Both the position numbers and the translations under genes were made by a program. The notes below the pieces were generated by a model, which was not told where the DNA came from, ran no database searches, and saw only the letters and a program-made list of their open reading frames with translations. Source: Chitinophaga sp. H8 (GTDB lineage Bacteria; Bacteroidota; Bacteroidia; Chitinophagales; Chitinophagaceae). Taken from it: 64,000 nt of DNA. The stretch covers positions 1,922,001 to 1,986,000 of the forward strand of contig NZ_JBEXAC010000002.1 in the NCBI RefSeq assembly GCF_040567655.1, read 5' to 3'. Positions 1 to 6,625 of this stretch are shown here, piece by piece; the first letter of the stretch is position 1, and the number at the start of each line of letters is the position of its first letter.

Positions 1-2
1 GC

Positions 3-155
3 AGTATCGAAAATCCGGTACCTTCCGGCGGTGGTAATGCGTTTGCAGGGATGCGCCCTGGTGGTGGTGGCAGTGATGAAGCCAAGCTGTATATCCAAAA
101 AGGCTCCAAGATGAATGATATGGAATTTGATGATATGGAAGATGCTCCATTTTAG
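3..155 (+). CDS. C-terminal fragment of an unidentified protein
   Basis: This open frame enters from the left edge and ends at a TAG at 153-155, leaving about 50 visible residues. The fragment has two glycine-rich stretches, then a mixed charged segment, and ends in an acidic Met/Asp-rich tail finishing ...EDAPF. A Gly-rich linker with an acidic tip ending in Pro-Phe is reminiscent of the tail of single-stranded-DNA-binding proteins (consensus DDxPF), which recruits partner proteins. The identity cannot be fixed from the tail alone. A strong intrinsic terminator follows 20 bp later, so the gene ends its transcription unit. Confidence 0.6.
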   Translation, partial: SIENPVPSGGGNAFAGMRPGGGGSDEAKLYIQKGSKMNDMEFDDMEDAPF

Positions 156-174
156 ACAATAAATTTTGTTTTAA

Positions 175-206
175 AGCCAGCATCTTACCGGATGCTGGCT
201 TTTTTT
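175..206 (+). terminator. Intrinsic terminator after the first gene
   Basis: A perfect 10-bp stem (175-184 with 191-200) closes a 6-base loop and is followed directly by six T residues. It ends the upstream gene. It also shows that translation of the MATE gene should not start at the ATG at 192, because that codon lies inside this stem. Confidence 0.92.
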
Positions 207-302
207 GTTACGCTTTTAAATACTGTGCAGACAGAAAAGCAGACCGCTGTTGTAACCCTTTTTTGTTTTGCACGTTTACACCTTTACAATGTCTGGTTTT
301 TC

Positions 303-1667
303 ATGAAACAGCTATATAAAAAATACAAGTTCCATTACAAAGATAATTTCAGTTTAGCCTTTCCCGTTATTATATCCCAGCTGGGGCATACCCTCGTGGG
401 ATTTTCTGATAGTCTGATCATTGGTCATACCGGTAAGGTGCCTTTGGCGGCGGTATCATTGGGGAATAGCCTGTTTACCATTTTTATGGTAGCCGGTATA
501 GGGATGTCTTACGGACTTACCCCATTGATTGCGCAGGAAAACGGACGGGGCAACCGGCGAAGCATCGGACATCTGCTCAGTCACAGTCTTATCATCAATG
601 TAGCCGTAGGGATCCTGCTCTTTGCAGTTATATTTTTCGGGAGTAACTATATGGGCTACCTCGGACAGGAAGCGGATGTGCTGGCACAGGCCAGGCCCTT
701 CCTGCGTTTCCTGGGATTTTCTTTTTTGCCCCTGATGGTGTTTTTAACCTTTAAACAATTTGCGGAAGGACTGGGTTTTACCCGTCAGGCCATGAACATC
801 AGTATTATTGGCAATGCACTGAATATTGTAATTGGCGTAACGCTGGTGTATGGATTCTTTGGCTTGCCACGGATGGGGGTAATAGGGGTGGGGATCGCCA
901 CTTTCACCGACCGGCTGGTAATGGCCATTACTATGGCCTGGTATGTATTGCGGGCCCCCAGATTTAAGGTGTACCTGCAGTCGTTCGGTTTTCAGCATAT
1001 CAGCTGGGCTACCATTAAAAAGGTGTTGGGCATCGGTACGCCGGTAGCCCTGCAATACCTGTTTGAAGTAAGCGCTTTCAGTGGCGCTGCGATCATGGTA
1101 GGCTGGATAGGCGCCGGCGAGCTGGCGGCGCATCAGATTGCCCTCAGTCTGGCGGCGATGACTTATATGATGGCCAGCGGTGTATCTGCAGCAGCAGGTA
1201 TCAAAAGCGGCAATAACATGGGGCGGAAGGATTTCAAGGAATTGCGGATGTCTGCTATAGCCAGCTATCATATGGTGCTGATGCTGATGGGCGCTGCGGC
1301 GTTGTTGTTTATGTTTGGTAATCAGCTATTGCCCAGGATGTATATACAGGATCCTACCGTTATTGCTATCGCTGCGCATCTGCTGATCATTGCTGCGTTC
1401 TTCCAGTTATTTGACGGCACACAGGTAGTAGGGTTGGGGATCCTCCGCGGCCTGGGAGATGTAAGACTGCCTACTATCATCACCATGCTGGCGTATTGGG
1501 GGATGGGGATGCCTATCGCGTACTGGTTTGGGATACACCTGGGCTGGGGCGTGGAAGGTATCTGGTATGGCCTGTTGATAGGTTTGTTGACCGCCTCCGT
1601 ATTGTTGTTTGTACGTTTTCATTATAAAACCAAACAGCTGGAAGCAGGGGCATTTAAAAATATATAG
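303..1667 (+). CDS. MATE family multidrug/toxin efflux transporter
   Basis: A 454-residue inner-membrane protein with about 12 hydrophobic segments in two related halves, as in the MATE (NorM/DinF-like) family, which exports cationic drugs or metabolites using a Na+ or H+ gradient. The N-terminal segment (FPVIISQLGHTLVGFSDSLI) is the typical MATE helix 1 signature, and the second half restarts near residue 240 with a similar pattern (GTPVALQYLFEVSAF). The frame stays open back to 192, but that ATG lies in the preceding terminator and would add a hydrophobic tail foreign to the family, so 303 is chosen. The gene is followed 27 bp later by rsmE, which has its own promoter-like box. The substrate cannot be read from sequence. 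Confidence 0.93.
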   Translation: MKQLYKKYKFHYKDNFSLAFPVIISQLGHTLVGFSDSLIIGHTGKVPLAAVSLGNSLFTIFMVAGIGMSYGLTPLIAQENGRGNRRSIGHLLSHSLIINVAVGILLFAVIFFGSNYMGYLGQEADVLAQARPFLRFLGFSFLPLMVFLTFKQFAEGLGFTRQAMNISIIGNALNIVIGVTLVYGFFGLPRMGVIGVGIATFTDRLVMAITMAWYVLRAPRFKVYLQSFGFQHISWATIKKVLGIGTPVALQYLFEVSAFSGAAIMVGWIGAGELAAHQIALSLAAMTYMMASGVSAAAGIKSGNNMGRKDFKELRMSAIASYHMVLMLMGAAALLFMFGNQLLPRMYIQDPTVIAIAAHLLIIAAFFQLFDGTQVVGLGILRGLGDVRLPTIITMLAYWGMGMPIAYWFGIHLGWGVEGIWYGLLIGLLTASVLLFVRFHYKTKQLEAGAFKNI

Positions 1668-1680
1668 GTTTTCTTTTTAC

Positions 1681-1688
1681 TAATTTTG
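1681..1688 (+). promoter_or_regulatory. Bacteroidota -7 box (TAATTTTG) for rsmE
   Basis: TAATTTTG matches the Bacteroidota sigma-A -7 consensus TAnnTTTG and lies 6 bp before the rsmE ATG, implying a very short leader. No clear -33 TTG is visible at the expected distance. The box also overlaps the TTG codon at 1686, which argues against that codon as the start. Confidence 0.5.
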
Positions 1689-1694
1689 CGCATC

Positions 1695-2411
1695 ATGGAT
1701 TTACCACTTTTTTACGCAAAGGATATAGCGCCTGGTACGGCAACTTATACAATGGATGAGCCTACGTCCAAACATTGTATCATGGTGCTGCGCAAACAAA
1801 AAGGCGAGCAGGTGCTGCTGGCCGACGGACGGGGTAATAAGTTTACTGCGGTGATAGCAGATGATAACCGGAAGAAATGTGTGTTGCAGGTAACTGCCTG
1901 TGAAAATGTACCGGCACCAACGCCGGCTATTCGTATAGCCATCTGTTTTACGAAGAATGCTTCCCGCATAGAATGGTTTCTGGAAAAGGCCACAGAGATA
2001 GGCATACAGGAGATCATTCCGGTGCTGAGCCATCGTTCGGAAACAGAGAAGTTTAAGGCAGAGCGGTTGCAGAACATCCTGGTATCTGCGATGATGCAAT
2101 CCCAGCAATATTATTTGCCGGTGCTGGAAGCCCCCGTAGCTTTTGATAAAGTGGTAAAGCAAAGTAAAGACAGCCAACGGTTTATTGCCCACTGTTTGCC
2201 GGAAAGTAAAACGCATCTGTGGCAGGCCATGCAGCCAGGAAAAGATACTTTAGTGTTAATAGGACCGGAAGGCGATTTTACGCCCGCAGAAATAGCCCTG
2301 GCGCTGGAGCAGGGATTTCAGGCAGTATCATTGGGAGATACCCGGCTGCGTACAGAAACAGCGGGCATGGTAGCTGCTACCATGTGCAAATGTGCAAACG
2401 TGGCGGGATAG
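1695..2411 (+). CDS. rsmE: 16S rRNA (uracil1498-N3)-methyltransferase RsmE
   Basis: A 238-residue SPOUT-class methyltransferase that uses SAM to methylate N3 of U1498 in 16S rRNA in the cytoplasm. An N-terminal PUA-like RNA-binding part (about 1-70) precedes the trefoil-knot domain. The diagnostic knot motifs are present: LIGPEGDFTPAEI near 188-200 and LGDTRLRTETAGMVA near 213-227. The length is normal for the family. The frame is open three codons further upstream to a TTG, but that codon is part of the -7 box, so the ATG at 1695 is used. It converges with pyrD across a bidirectional terminator. Confidence 0.96.
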   Translation: MDLPLFYAKDIAPGTATYTMDEPTSKHCIMVLRKQKGEQVLLADGRGNKFTAVIADDNRKKCVLQVTACENVPAPTPAIRIAICFTKNASRIEWFLEKATEIGIQEIIPVLSHRSETEKFKAERLQNILVSAMMQSQQYYLPVLEAPVAFDKVVKQSKDSQRFIAHCLPESKTHLWQAMQPGKDTLVLIGPEGDFTPAEIALALEQGFQAVSLGDTRLRTETAGMVAATMCKCANVAG

Positions 2412-2478
2412 TAGCAGGAAGTAAGCCGACCAGCGCCATGCTTGAATGCTGACTTGTTTATCAATTAGCGGAATAAAT

Positions 2479-2513
2479 CAGGACTGACCATTGTTTTTGG
2501 TCAGCCCTGTTTA
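2479..2513. terminator. Terminator between rsmE and pyrD (convergent)
   Basis: An imperfect 12-bp stem (2479-2490 with 2498-2509, one internal mismatch) has a T-rich loop and is followed by TTTAAA. Its position between two convergent genes suggests it serves both strands. Confidence 0.75.
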
Positions 2514-2529
2514 AATATCGTACTCCTTA

Positions 2530-3552
2530 TTATTTCAGTCCGGCGCAGATCTTTTTAACAATGGTGGGTCCTTCATAGATGAAGCCGGTATATACCTGTA
2601 CCAGGGAAGCGCCTGCATCCAGTTTTTCCTGTGCATCTGCTGCGGTAAAAATACCACCTACTGCGATGATAGGAATTTGTCCGTTACTATTTTTGTGAAT
2701 GTAGCGGATCACTTCTGTAGCGCGCTGTTTTACCGGCAGCCCACTCAATCCGCCAGCTCCTATAGCGTTCACATCTGCTGCCGGTGTTTGCAGACCGGAA
2801 CGATCAATGGTCGTATTGGTAGCTACAATCCCTGCCAGCTTAGTGTCCTGTACAATTTCGATGATATCATCCAGTTGTTCGTTGGTCAGATCGGGCGCGA
2901 TCTTTAGCAAAACAGGTTTGGCTTTCGTTTGCTGCATATTCAATACCTGCAGGTGATGCAGTAATTGTTTCAACGGTTCTTTTTCCTGCAGGGCCCGCAG
3001 GTTGGGCGTATTGGGAGAGCTTACATTTACCACAAAGTAATCCACATAGCTGTACAATGCATGAAAGCATTTTTCATAGTCATTCACCGCTTCTTCATTA
3101 GGCGTCGCTTTGTTTTTACCAATATTGCCACCAATGATAATATTGGACCGGCGTTGCTGTAATCTTCTGGCAGCAGCCACGGCACCTTCGTTGTTGAAGC
3201 CCATCCGGTTGATCAGCGCTTTATCTGCCGGTAAGCGGAATAAGCGGGGCTGGTCATTACCAGGCTGTGGCAGCGGGGTAACCGTACCGATCTCCACAAA
3301 GCCAAACCCCAGGCAGGCCAGTTCATCGATGTATTTTGCATCTTTATCAAAGCCAGCGGCCAGTCCTACAGGGTTTTTAAACCGCAGTCCCCATAACTCA
3401 CGTTCCAGTCTGTTGGTTTTTACCCCGCAACATGCGTTTAAGATTGTTTTGCCCAGCGGCAAACTATAAATCACTTTTAATCCACGCATAACGCTGTGGT
3501 GAATGTTCTCCGGCGGAAAACTAAAGAGCAGTTTTTTAATAAGCGTATACAT
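2530..3552 (-). CDS. pyrD: Dihydroorotate dehydrogenase (quinone), class 2
   Basis: A 340-residue FMN enzyme oxidising dihydroorotate to orotate with quinone in de novo pyrimidine synthesis, attached to the inner membrane. The N-terminal amphipathic segment (about 1-40) typical of class 2 enzymes is present. The FMN barrel follows, with [10 protein letters not shown] near 63-72, the catalytic-serine motif [11 protein letters not shown] near 176-186, [11 protein letters not shown] near 244-254 and phosphate-binding AVGGIF near 297-302. A TATCTTTG box on the minus strand (3558-3565) lies only about 6 bp before the ATG, suggesting a nearly leaderless transcript. A shared terminator separates it from rsmE. 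Confidence 0.97.
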   Translation of the reverse strand: MYTLIKKLLFSFPPENIHHSVMRGLKVIYSLPLGKTILNACCGVKTNRLERELWGLRFKNPVGLAAGFDKDAKYIDELACLGFGFVEIGTVTPLPQPGNDQPRLFRLPADKALINRMGFNNEGAVAAARRLQQRRSNIIIGGNIGKNKATPNEEAVNDYEKCFHALYSYVDYFVVNVSSPNTPNLRALQEKEPLKQLLHHLQVLNMQQTKAKPVLLKIAPDLTNEQLDDIIEIVQDTKLAGIVATNTTIDRSGLQTPAADVNAIGAGGLSGLPVKQRATEVIRYIHKNSNGQIPIIAVGGIFTAADAQEKLDAGASLVQVYTGFIYEGPTIVKKICAGLK

Positions 3553-3663
3553 CGGTGCAAAGATAATGGTTCAGCCGAAGAGTTCTCTGGCGTAGATGAG
3601 ATGAGTTGAAAAATAGTTGCTGGTATAGCGGGGATTTTTAGTCAAGGTGATTGGAAAAACGTA

Positions 3664-3784
3664 AATTAGAGGATATAGTAGTTAATTCCCAAAATATGTT
3701 AACCCCCAAATTCCAATGGCAATAGCGGTAAAGATTAAAATGATCAAGTGCATCATTAATCCATCATTTCAGTATCCTCTAATT
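3664..3784. repeat. 12-bp inverted repeat flanking the small hydrophobic ORF
   Basis: AATTAGAGGATA at 3664-3675 is the exact reverse complement of TATCCTCTAATT at 3773-3784, with 97 bp between. The rest of the 390-bp gap between pyrD and the toxin gene is AT-rich and shows no other gene. The repeat could be a long-range RNA stem or the ends of a small decayed element. Confidence 0.6.
3682..3756 (-). CDS. Possible 24-residue hydrophobic peptide (type I toxin-like)
   Basis: On the minus strand an ATG at 3754-3756 opens a 24-codon frame encoding a single hydrophobic helix (MMHLIILIFTAIAIGIWGLT, then YFGN). A purine-rich AGAGGA lies upstream. Between it and the start is a three-codon ORF (ATG ATG GAT TAA) whose stop overlaps the peptide start as TAATG, an arrangement that allows coupled translation. 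The 12-base arms of an inverted repeat (3664-3675 and 3773-3784) flank the ORF, so the message could pair its ends and hide the AGAGGA. This recalls small hydrophobic toxins of type I systems. The ORF is very short and could be chance; nothing here proves expression. Confidence 0.3.
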   Translation of the reverse strand: MMHLIILIFTAIAIGIWGLTYFGN

Positions 3785-3901
3785 GTGTTTGTATGGTTTG
3801 TAATGTATATGAGGTTTGTTTGCTGGAAGCTTTTCGAATGAATGAAATACAATGTGTTAGTGTGTGAGGCTAAGTTCATGTGTTATAACTTTAATAATTT
3901 G

Positions 3902-3932
3902 TTGTCCTTTAGTGAAACTTTTCGTATCTTTA
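3902..3932 (+). promoter_or_regulatory. Promoter of the HigB/HigA operon
   Basis: TTG at 3902-3904, then 20 bp, then TATCTTTA at 3925-3932, one base away from the Bacteroidota -33/-7 consensus (TTG, TAnnTTTG). The toxin ATG follows 14 bp after the box. Confidence 0.6.
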
Positions 3933-3945
3933 TATCAGCATAAAA

Positions 3946-4284
3946 ATGAAGCATAGAACAGTTGTTTTTTATAAGAATTATTTTGAAGAATTTTTTGAGA
4001 AGCAGCAAGACAAAGTGAAGAGAAAAGTGGTTTGGACTTTAAACTTAATTGAGGAGATAGAAAAAATTCCTGAAACTTATCTAAAGCATCTTGAGAACAC
4101 AGATGCACTTTATGAGATTCGCATTCAGTTAGGCAATGATATTTTTCGCATCTTTTGCTTCTTTGATGAAGGCCAGTTAGTAGTGTTAATGAACGGTTTT
4201 CAAAAGAAAACCCAGAAAACACCTAAGCATGAAATTGAGAAAGCGTTGAAAATTAAGCATACATATGAAAAAGATAAAAAATAA
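3946..4284 (+). CDS. higB: HigB/RelE-superfamily toxin (Gp49-like)
   Basis: A 112-residue basic protein of the phage-derived Gp49-like/HigB branch of the RelE/ParE superfamily, whose members cleave mRNA at the ribosome. Visible hallmarks are an N-terminal helix pair, the strand segment ALYEIRIQLGNDIFRIFCFF (about 62-81), and the QLVVLMNGFQKKTQKTPKHEIEKA tail (about 84-107), with the FxKKTxKTP...EI pattern characteristic of this branch. It overlaps the antitoxin gene by 20 bp, with toxin first as in HigBA systems. The region is AT-rich compared with its neighbours, consistent with acquisition by transfer. The activity itself is inferred from family and context. Confidence 0.88.
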   Translation: MKHRTVVFYKNYFEEFFEKQQDKVKRKVVWTLNLIEEIEKIPETYLKHLENTDALYEIRIQLGNDIFRIFCFFDEGQLVVLMNGFQKKTQKTPKHEIEKALKIKHTYEKDKK

Positions 4285-4570
4285 TATTACAACACTTGAC
4301 CAGTTTAAAGATAAACACTTTGGTAAGCGCGGAACTACAAAGCGTGAAGAGCTGGAAGAAGGGTATCAAAATTTTAAGATTGGTGCATTATTGCACGAAG
4401 CCAGATTAGCAAAAGGGTTGACACAGGAAGAACTTGCTTATAAAGTAGGGAAAACAAAATCCTACATATCAAAGATTGAGAATGATATTAAGGAAGTTAG
4501 AATTTCAACTTTGAAGGAAATTGTAGAAGTAGGACTTGGTGGCAGGGTTCAATTGTCAATTACACTATAA
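4265..4570 (+). CDS. higA: HigA-type antitoxin, XRE helix-turn-helix protein
   Basis: A 101-residue protein with an XRE/Cro HTH at about 40-95 (LLHEARLAKGLTQEELAYKV, then KTKSYISKIEND). The N-terminal extension of about 40 charged residues is the likely toxin-neutralising part. HigA proteins bind the toxin and repress their own promoter through the HTH. The gene starts inside the toxin gene (20-bp overlap) and its stop overlaps the next start as TAATG, so the three ORFs look translationally coupled. Confidence 0.9.
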   Translation: MKKIKNNITTLDQFKDKHFGKRGTTKREELEEGYQNFKIGALLHEARLAKGLTQEELAYKVGKTKSYISKIENDIKEVRISTLKEIVEVGLGGRVQLSITL

Positions 4571-4743
4571 TGGAAAAAGACAAAAAAGTTGAAGAAAGGG
4601 TATTGGGATTAATTGATAAAGCCCGTGTAACTGGAAAAACTGTTAAAATTAAGTCTTCTGCACGCCGCAGGTCATCCTTACATCAAATCATTAAAACAAA
4701 AGAGCAGGCAGATGCTTTGATGGCTTCATTAAAGACGCTGTAG
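4570..4743 (+). CDS. 57-residue third ORF of the toxin-antitoxin operon
   Basis: An ATG at 4570 overlaps the antitoxin stop by one base (TAATG), and the frame runs to a TAG at 4741-4743. The product is a 57-residue, strongly basic protein: a Lys/Glu-rich start, a central ARRRSSLHQI stretch, and a KTKEQADALMASL helix near the end. I do not recognise the family. Tight coupling, shared AT-rich composition and the terminator just behind it suggest it belongs to the module, possibly as a chaperone, accessory antitoxin or regulator. It is easy to miss because it is under 60 codons. Confidence 0.7.
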   Translation: MEKDKKVEERVLGLIDKARVTGKTVKIKSSARRRSSLHQIIKTKEQADALMASLKTL

Positions 4744-4768
4744 CCTGTTTAAGTTATTTTATATGTTA

Positions 4769-4800
4769 AGCCCTACCCATCCAGGCGGGGTTTTTCTTTT
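4769..4800 (+). terminator. Terminator after the toxin-antitoxin operon
   Basis: A 7-bp stem with one mismatch and one G-T pair (CCCTACC with GGCGGGG, 4771-4790) is followed by TTTTTCTTTT. It closes the three-gene operon and separates it from the sigma factor. Confidence 0.6.
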
Positions 4801-4866
4801 GTATCCCCTGATCTGTTAATAAATACTTAAAAACCCATCAAGTAACTTTTAATTATTTTCCGGCTC

Positions 4867-4897
4867 TTTGTTCTGTGCAGGGAAGCCATTAATTTTG
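4867..4897 (+). promoter_or_regulatory. Promoter of the ECF sigma gene
   Basis: TTTG at 4867-4870, a 19-bp spacer, then TAATTTTG at 4890-4897. This is a full match to the Bacteroidota housekeeping promoter (TTTG-N19-TAnnTTTG) and is the cleanest promoter I found in the window. Confidence 0.8.
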
Positions 4898-4913
4898 CCG
4901 CAATAGCAATATA

Positions 4914-5429
4914 TTGGAACTCCAAGCATTTGAAGAAATATTTAAGGAAAACCATGCACATTGCCTGGCTTTTGCAACGCACTACACGGGAGATGCCCAT
5001 GAAGGTGAGGAGATCGTGCAGCAGGTATTCCTGAAATTGTGGGAAAAGCGGGATACCATTGTGATTACCGGCCAGGTGAGGGCCTATTTGTTTTCTGCGA
5101 TCCGGAATACGGCGATCAGCCAGTGGCGTAAAAAATCGGTGCGCTCGGAAAAAGAAACCTTTTTCAGTACTACTCAGGATACGGCTACCCCGGTGCATAG
5201 TGAGGTGCGGGAGCTGGAAGCATTGTATCAGCAGGCTTTATTGAGCTTGCCGGAACGGTGCCGGGAAGTATTTGTCCTGAGCCGTCAGCAAAACCTGAAA
5301 TATGCGGAAATTGCGGAAACGATGAATATTTCTGTAAAAACGGTGGAGAACCAGATGGGGAAGGCGCTGAAGATCCTGCATGAGGAGCTGAAGGAATACC
5401 TGCCTTTGCTGACCGGATTTTTGTTATAA
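4914..5429 (+). CDS. ECF RNA polymerase sigma factor
   Basis: A 171-residue sigma-70 family protein with only regions 2 and 4. Region 2 spans about 5-75 (the EEIVQQVFLKLWEKRD motif binds the polymerase clamp and -10). Region 4 spans about 110-160 and carries the HTH (LPERCREVFVLSRQQNLKYA followed by EIAETMNISVKTVENQM). The start is a TTG at 4914, 16 bp after the -7 box; no in-frame ATG lies between. It is followed by a fecR gene and a TonB receptor with an STN domain, the classical arrangement in which substrate binding at the outer membrane releases the sigma factor to transcribe the receptor. Confidence 0.94.
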   Translation: MELQAFEEIFKENHAHCLAFATHYTGDAHEGEEIVQQVFLKLWEKRDTIVITGQVRAYLFSAIRNTAISQWRKKSVRSEKETFFSTTQDTATPVHSEVRELEALYQQALLSLPERCREVFVLSRQQNLKYAEIAETMNISVKTVENQMGKALKILHEELKEYLPLLTGFLL

Positions 5430-5547
5430 TTAAATGATTGGTTATCAGTAGTATTGCTGAGCATCCTATCAGGTAGAAGAAAAATATTTATGCCATGGGG
5501 GAAAGTGGTTTCCACATGCGTCAGTTATAAAAGCATACAACTGTTCA

Positions 5548-6540
5548 ATGAGTACATCTTACCAGGATGAAGCACTGTATACCTTACTATGTAAGTATCT
5601 GCTGGAGGAAGCAGATGCGGAGGAGCGTGCCTGGGTGGAAGCGTGGAAAGCAGATAGTAGCGGTAATGCAGCCTTGCTGACTTCCCTGGGCAAGATCATA
5701 GGGACAGCTACTTCGCCGCTGGTGGTGGTGCATCAGGAGCAAACGAATACCTCCTGGGCGCAGTTGTCGGGCAAAATAGCCGCACAGGAAGCGGTGCCGG
5801 CAGTACCGGAACCGAAAGTATATCCTATGCCGGAGCGCCGCAGCTTTGGCTGGTGGAAGGTAGCAGCAGTACTGGTTATCTTGTTGGGTGCCGGCTGGTG
5901 GTGGTTAGGTGGCAATACTGCCGGGCAGCAACGGTATACCGGACCGGTAGCGGCTATGCTGGAAGATGGCAGCAGTGTACAGGTAGATACCCTGGGCACC
6001 GTAAGCCTGAGTAAAAACTTTGGCAAAAAAGACCGGAAAGTATCCTTGCATGGAAAAGCCATGTTTGATGTAACTAAAGATGAGCAACGTCCGTTTATAG
6101 TTACAGCAGGCAGCACAGAAGTGCGGGTGCTGGGTACCCGGTTCACCATCGACTATCAGCCGGAACAAGCCGGATTAATGGTGCACGTGAGCACAGGTAA
6201 GGTAATGGTGATAGATCATGTAAAGGGGGATAGTGTGGTGCTGACGGATGGTATGCTGTTGAAAAGGGCCAAGGAACAGGAGATATTTAAAGTGGCTACG
6301 CATGTAGCTGATATCAATAAAAAAGCATTGGTTTTCCATGATGCTCCGTTAGAAGAAGTACTATTGACGGTATGTACTGTATATAACGTAAAGGTATCTG
6401 TGGCGGATGTGACCTTACTGAAAACACCCGTTACTGCTACTTTCACAAATGAGCCTATAGATAATGTATTAGCCTCCCTGTCTTTTATGACCAATTCAAA
6501 GTGGGAGAAAACAGGAGCGCAGCAATATATTGTAAAGTAA
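5548..6540 (+). CDS. FecR-family anti-sigma factor
   Basis: A 330-residue inner-membrane protein. The cytoplasmic part (about 1-95) binds the sigma factor. A tryptophan-rich transmembrane helix lies at about 101-120. The periplasmic FecR domain (about 125-225, with SLHGKAMFDVTKDEQRPFIV and VRVLGTRFTIDY) is followed by a DUF4974 domain (about 255-330) with the usual ending DNVLASLSFMTNSKWEKTG. It senses the STN domain of the receptor encoded next. It lies 118 bp after the sigma gene and before a large hairpin that may set the ratio between regulator and receptor mRNA. Confidence 0.93.
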   Translation: MSTSYQDEALYTLLCKYLLEEADAEERAWVEAWKADSSGNAALLTSLGKIIGTATSPLVVVHQEQTNTSWAQLSGKIAAQEAVPAVPEPKVYPMPERRSFGWWKVAAVLVILLGAGWWWLGGNTAGQQRYTGPVAAMLEDGSSVQVDTLGTVSLSKNFGKKDRKVSLHGKAMFDVTKDEQRPFIVTAGSTEVRVLGTRFTIDYQPEQAGLMVHVSTGKVMVIDHVKGDSVVLTDGMLLKRAKEQEIFKVATHVADINKKALVFHDAPLEEVLLTVCTVYNVKVSVADVTLLKTPVTATFTNEPIDNVLASLSFMTNSKWEKTGAQQYIVK

Positions 6541-6560
6541 GGTAGCTACCGGAGCGAGGG

Positions 6561-6600
6561 GCCGCCAGCAGTAAGTTCTTAAAGAACTATTGCTGGCGGC
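6561..6600. promoter_or_regulatory. Long hairpin between fecR and the receptor gene
   Basis: A 10-bp perfect stem (6561-6570 with 6591-6600) encloses a second perfect 7-bp stem (AGTTCTT and AAGAACT around a single A). There is no T-run, so it is not a standard terminator. It may be an attenuator or an mRNA-stability or processing element separating the regulators from the much more strongly needed receptor. Confidence 0.65.
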
Positions 6601-6625
6601 CTGTTGCGTCGTTTAATAAATCTAT

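Noticed and set aside
192..302. Longer N-terminus for the MATE transporter
   Set aside because: The ATG at 192 lies in the stem of the upstream terminator, and the added residues do not belong to the family.
3664..3784. Insertion sequence or MITE
   Set aside because: The 12-bp inverted repeats have no flanking target duplication that I can see and no transposase; kept only as an RNA-structure or repeat candidate.
3935..4222. 95-codon minus-strand frame
   Set aside because: Antisense to the HigB-like toxin, which has a clear family pattern, promoter and coupled antitoxin.
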